Notes under the pieces: model-generated
Seen by the model: the letters and a program-made list of their open reading frames with translations, nothing else
What the model was told of the DNA's origin: nothing
The model's database searches: none
Part shown: in pieces, positions 5,648 through 7,100 of the stretch
Layout of the letters: every line of letters begins with the position of its first letter
How positions within the stretch are numbered: the stretch's first letter is position 1
Made by a program: the position numbers and the translations under genes
From: Candidatus Bathyarchaeota archaeon
Lineage (GTDB): Archaea; Thermoproteota; Bathyarchaeia; RBG-16-48-13; GCA-020355125
Direction of reading: 5' to 3'
Assembly (NCBI GenBank): GCA_030607815.1
Contig: JAUWJG010000043.1
Coordinates: 1-7,100 of the forward strand
Length of the DNA: 7,100 bases

Positions 5648-5669
5648 CAAGAGTAAAAAAAATCAATTT
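5631..5669. repeat. 9-bp inverted repeat spanning the convergent gene ends
   Basis: AAATTGATT (5631-5639) and AATCAATTT (5661-5669) are perfect complements around a 21-base loop. The left arm lies in the last codons of the t6A synthase gene and the right arm covers the isomerase stop codon. A hairpin could form at the 3' end of either transcript, so it may act as a shared two-way terminator or as mRNA end protection. Confidence 0.5.
5655..5662 (-). terminator. T8 terminator abutting the isomerase stop codon
   Basis: Read on the minus strand, the TGA stop (5665-5663) is followed immediately by eight T residues. Oligo-T tracts are the standard intrinsic archaeal terminator, and only 15 bases separate the two convergent stop codons, so efficient stopping here would limit antisense reading into the neighbouring gene. 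Confidence 0.65.
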
Positions 5670-6811
5670 GATAACATATTCCGAAACTTATTCTTTAGTT
5701 CTTCTGATTTGTTTACTCTTTTACCTAATTGTGTTTTCAGTTCATCGATTATCTTGACAGGTGTAGGATCAATCCCGTATAAGACTCCGAGGTAAACACT
5801 GGCAAAGTCACCGATGTACATTACAGAAAACAGCTTTGCAAGTTTAGCAACACCCCGAGCATAGATCTCTAAAACATTTTTAGCTCCATCCTCGAAAACA
5901 AGTTTCCTAGTTATGTCAATTCGGGTTCGGATTTCTAGTGATTCTTGATTATCTCTTATAAGTATTACACTAAAATTCTTAGTTAATTCTCTTAAACCTG
6001 TCCAACCAACTGTCTCATTATGGTTCAATTCAGGGAAGGTTTCAGATTTAGCAGGTGTCTTTCCATTCTCATTAAACTGGGTTTTTATTCGAAGTGCAAT
6101 GCTTCGATAAAACCCAGAACCACATATGAAGGGGATACTACCTTTAACCCCATTAGCAATTTGTTTGGCAATATTCTGCGAAGTAGGATTATCAGGTTTA
6201 ATCTCTTCTCTAACCTGTTTTAAAACCGTTATCGCCTCTCTAATTTCATCATTTACTCCAGATAAAATTCCCAGTTTTTTTAGTGAAATAACCAAAGGAA
6301 AGAAAAGATAAGGGACCGCACTTCTCGGAGGATATCCTGTTGGTAGTTTAACAAAAGGTAAGTTCAAAGTCTCATTGAAATCTAATAAAGATCCATTAGA
6401 AGTGATGGAAAGAGTCATGCATCGTTTCTCTAAAGCTTCAAGAAACATGCTTAGAGTTTCCTCAGTATTCCCAGAATAACTGGAAACTAGGACTAAAGTT
6501 TCCTCATCTGCATAGGCTGGTAAGTTATATTCTCTACAAACATCTATAGGAATTGGTAGGGTTTCCCTCAACCAATCCTTTAGAAGATCTCCACCAATTG
6601 CAGAACCACCCATCCCAACAACGAGTATCTTCTTTGGTTTTTTGTAGGTTATAGTAAGGTTATCGGTTATTTTCACTTCATCAGGGATTGTAAGTCGTTC
6701 GCCTCTTTTAATGGCATCTTCACATATCTCAGGTAACTTCAACAAAATACTGCACATATCATACGTATCGACAGCTTGGAGCTTTTCTAAATCGTCTAAT
6801 ACATTATACAT
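5663..6811 (-). CDS. Bifunctional phosphoglucose/phosphomannose isomerase
   Basis: Interconverts glucose-6-P and fructose-6-P, and mannose-6-P and fructose-6-P, in the cytoplasm, feeding gluconeogenesis, glycolysis and mannose-containing glycans. It is a SIS-fold protein of the archaeal PGI/PMI family. Numbered from the ATG (382 residues): GMGGSAIGGD (66-75) and SSYSGNTEET (110-119) are the phosphosugar-binding turns; GYPPR with Arg163, Glu248 in FNENGK, His264 in PELNHNE, and Lys353 near DPTPVKIIDELK match the catalytic set of the Pyrobaculum enzyme, where Glu and His are likewise 16 residues apart. It is longer than the roughly 300-residue crenarchaeal forms. A TTG at 6826 would add five residues, but the ATG at 6811 gives the family-like start MYNVLDDLEKL and fits the promoter. 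It stands alone, converging on the t6A synthase gene. A single-activity enzyme cannot be excluded from sequence. Confidence 0.93.
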   Translation of the reverse strand: MYNVLDDLEKLQAVDTYDMCSILLKLPEICEDAIKRGERLTIPDEVKITDNLTITYKKPKKILVVGMGGSAIGGDLLKDWLRETLPIPIDVCREYNLPAYADEETLVLVSSYSGNTEETLSMFLEALEKRCMTLSITSNGSLLDFNETLNLPFVKLPTGYPPRSAVPYLFFPLVISLKKLGILSGVNDEIREAITVLKQVREEIKPDNPTSQNIAKQIANGVKGSIPFICGSGFYRSIALRIKTQFNENGKTPAKSETFPELNHNETVGWTGLRELTKNFSVILIRDNQESLEIRTRIDITRKLVFEDGAKNVLEIYARGVAKLAKLFSVMYIGDFASVYLGVLYGIDPTPVKIIDELKTQLGKRVNKSEELKNKFRNMLSN

Positions 6812-6833
6812 TTTATTAAATTCCAATATTTTT

Positions 6834-6863
6834 TAGTATAAGTTTTATCGTGATCATTTATAA
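6834..6863 (-). promoter_or_regulatory. Tandem TATA-like boxes of the isomerase gene
   Basis: TTATAAAT (6856-6863) predicts transcription start near 6833 and a leader of about 22 nt. A closer TTATACTA (6834-6841) predicts start almost exactly at the ATG (6811), giving a leaderless mRNA. Only a distant GGAA precedes the ATG, so leaderless translation is plausible. Both make the TTG at 6826 an unlikely start. Confidence 0.5.
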
Positions 6864-7100
6864 GATTTCAACGAATTCTTCTGTAGTAATCTATTTTTAA
6901 TGTACTTATTTATTTGGTAAAATGAAATGTTAAGGAGGAGTGAGAAATAAAAAATTCTTGTTATAATGAAGATTACAGCGATGATTGAAGTGGACAAGAA
7001 ATAATAATTTAATTAAGAACGAATTATAAAGTCTCTTCTTGAATGGTTAAACATTAATCAAATTAATGTACGTATGTGATCATAAACTTTTAACTTTGAA
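6864..7100. other. Right-edge non-coding sequence
   Basis: No convincing gene. On the + strand AGGAGG (6933-6938) looks like a ribosome binding site, but it is followed only by an 8-codon GTG frame and, 27 bases on, a 12-codon ATG frame (6966-7004). An ATG at 7066 opens a frame that is still open at the window end after 11 codons, too short to judge. A 19-bp palindrome lies at 7051-7069. Confidence 0.5.
7051..7069. repeat. 19-bp palindrome ACATTAAT-CAA-ATTAATGT
   Basis: A perfect 8-3-8 inverted repeat near the right edge. Its ACATTA half-site recurs in the inverted repeat before tRNA-Leu (1076-1099) and in the small palindrome CATTAGTAATG (9-19) upstream of pyrB. It could be an operator for a gene beginning past the window or for the ATG frame opening at 7066, which overlaps the right arm. 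Confidence 0.5.

Noticed and set aside
6020..6311. Two + strand frames of 61 and 67 codons antisense to the isomerase gene
   Set aside because: They lie wholly inside a well-supported gene on the other strand, have no ribosome binding site, and their translations look like reverse-complement shadows.
6850..7083. Two copies of GTGATCAT (6850-6857 and 7076-7083)
   Set aside because: An 8-base match across 230 bp is weak, and the second copy is at the window edge with no gene context.
1..7100. Mobile elements, CRISPR arrays, defence genes or integration sites, including a tRNA-Leu attachment site
   Set aside because: No transposase or integrase, no spaced direct repeats, and no second copy of the tRNA 3' end was seen downstream of tRNA-Leu within the window.

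Overview
This is an AT-rich archaeal chromosome fragment. The archaeal signs are an intron in the anticodon loop of a class II tRNA-Leu with an encoded CCA end, a clearly archaeal-type SecY, a bifunctional phosphoglucose/phosphomannose isomerase of the archaeal SIS-domain type, TATA-box promoters, GGTG-type ribosome binding sites and T-tract terminators. The SecY C-terminus and the absence of an adk/ribosomal-protein context hint at a TACK- or Asgard-like lineage, but the phylum cannot be fixed from this window.

Layout, left to right: (1) pyrB (aspartate carbamoyltransferase catalytic chain) on +, without a downstream pyrI; (2) an inverted repeat straddling a TATA-like box, then tRNA-Leu(CAA) with a 17-nt intron on +; (3) about 645 bp with no recognisable gene (1239-1883), holding a T6 tract and several inverted repeats, including a 16-bp palindrome at 1811-1826; (4) an MFS transporter on -; (5) a divergent intergenic region with a TATA promoter for each side and two 17-bp palindromes; (6) secY on +; (7) a 147-nt spacer with a three-arm alternating hairpin and a T-rich tract; (8) a TsaC/YrdC/Sua5-type threonylcarbamoyladenylate synthase on +; (9) convergently, a PGI/PMI isomerase on -, whose stop codon abuts a T8 terminator; (10) a 270-bp right edge with palindromes but no convincing gene.

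The genes look like separately transcribed housekeeping functions rather than one pathway: pyrimidine synthesis, decoding of leucine UUG codons, membrane transport, protein translocation, t6A tRNA modification and sugar-phosphate interconversion. No mobile element, CRISPR array, defence island or plainly new system was seen. The points most worth a second look are regulatory-looking DNA or RNA structures between the genes and the isolation of secY and pyrB from their usual partners.
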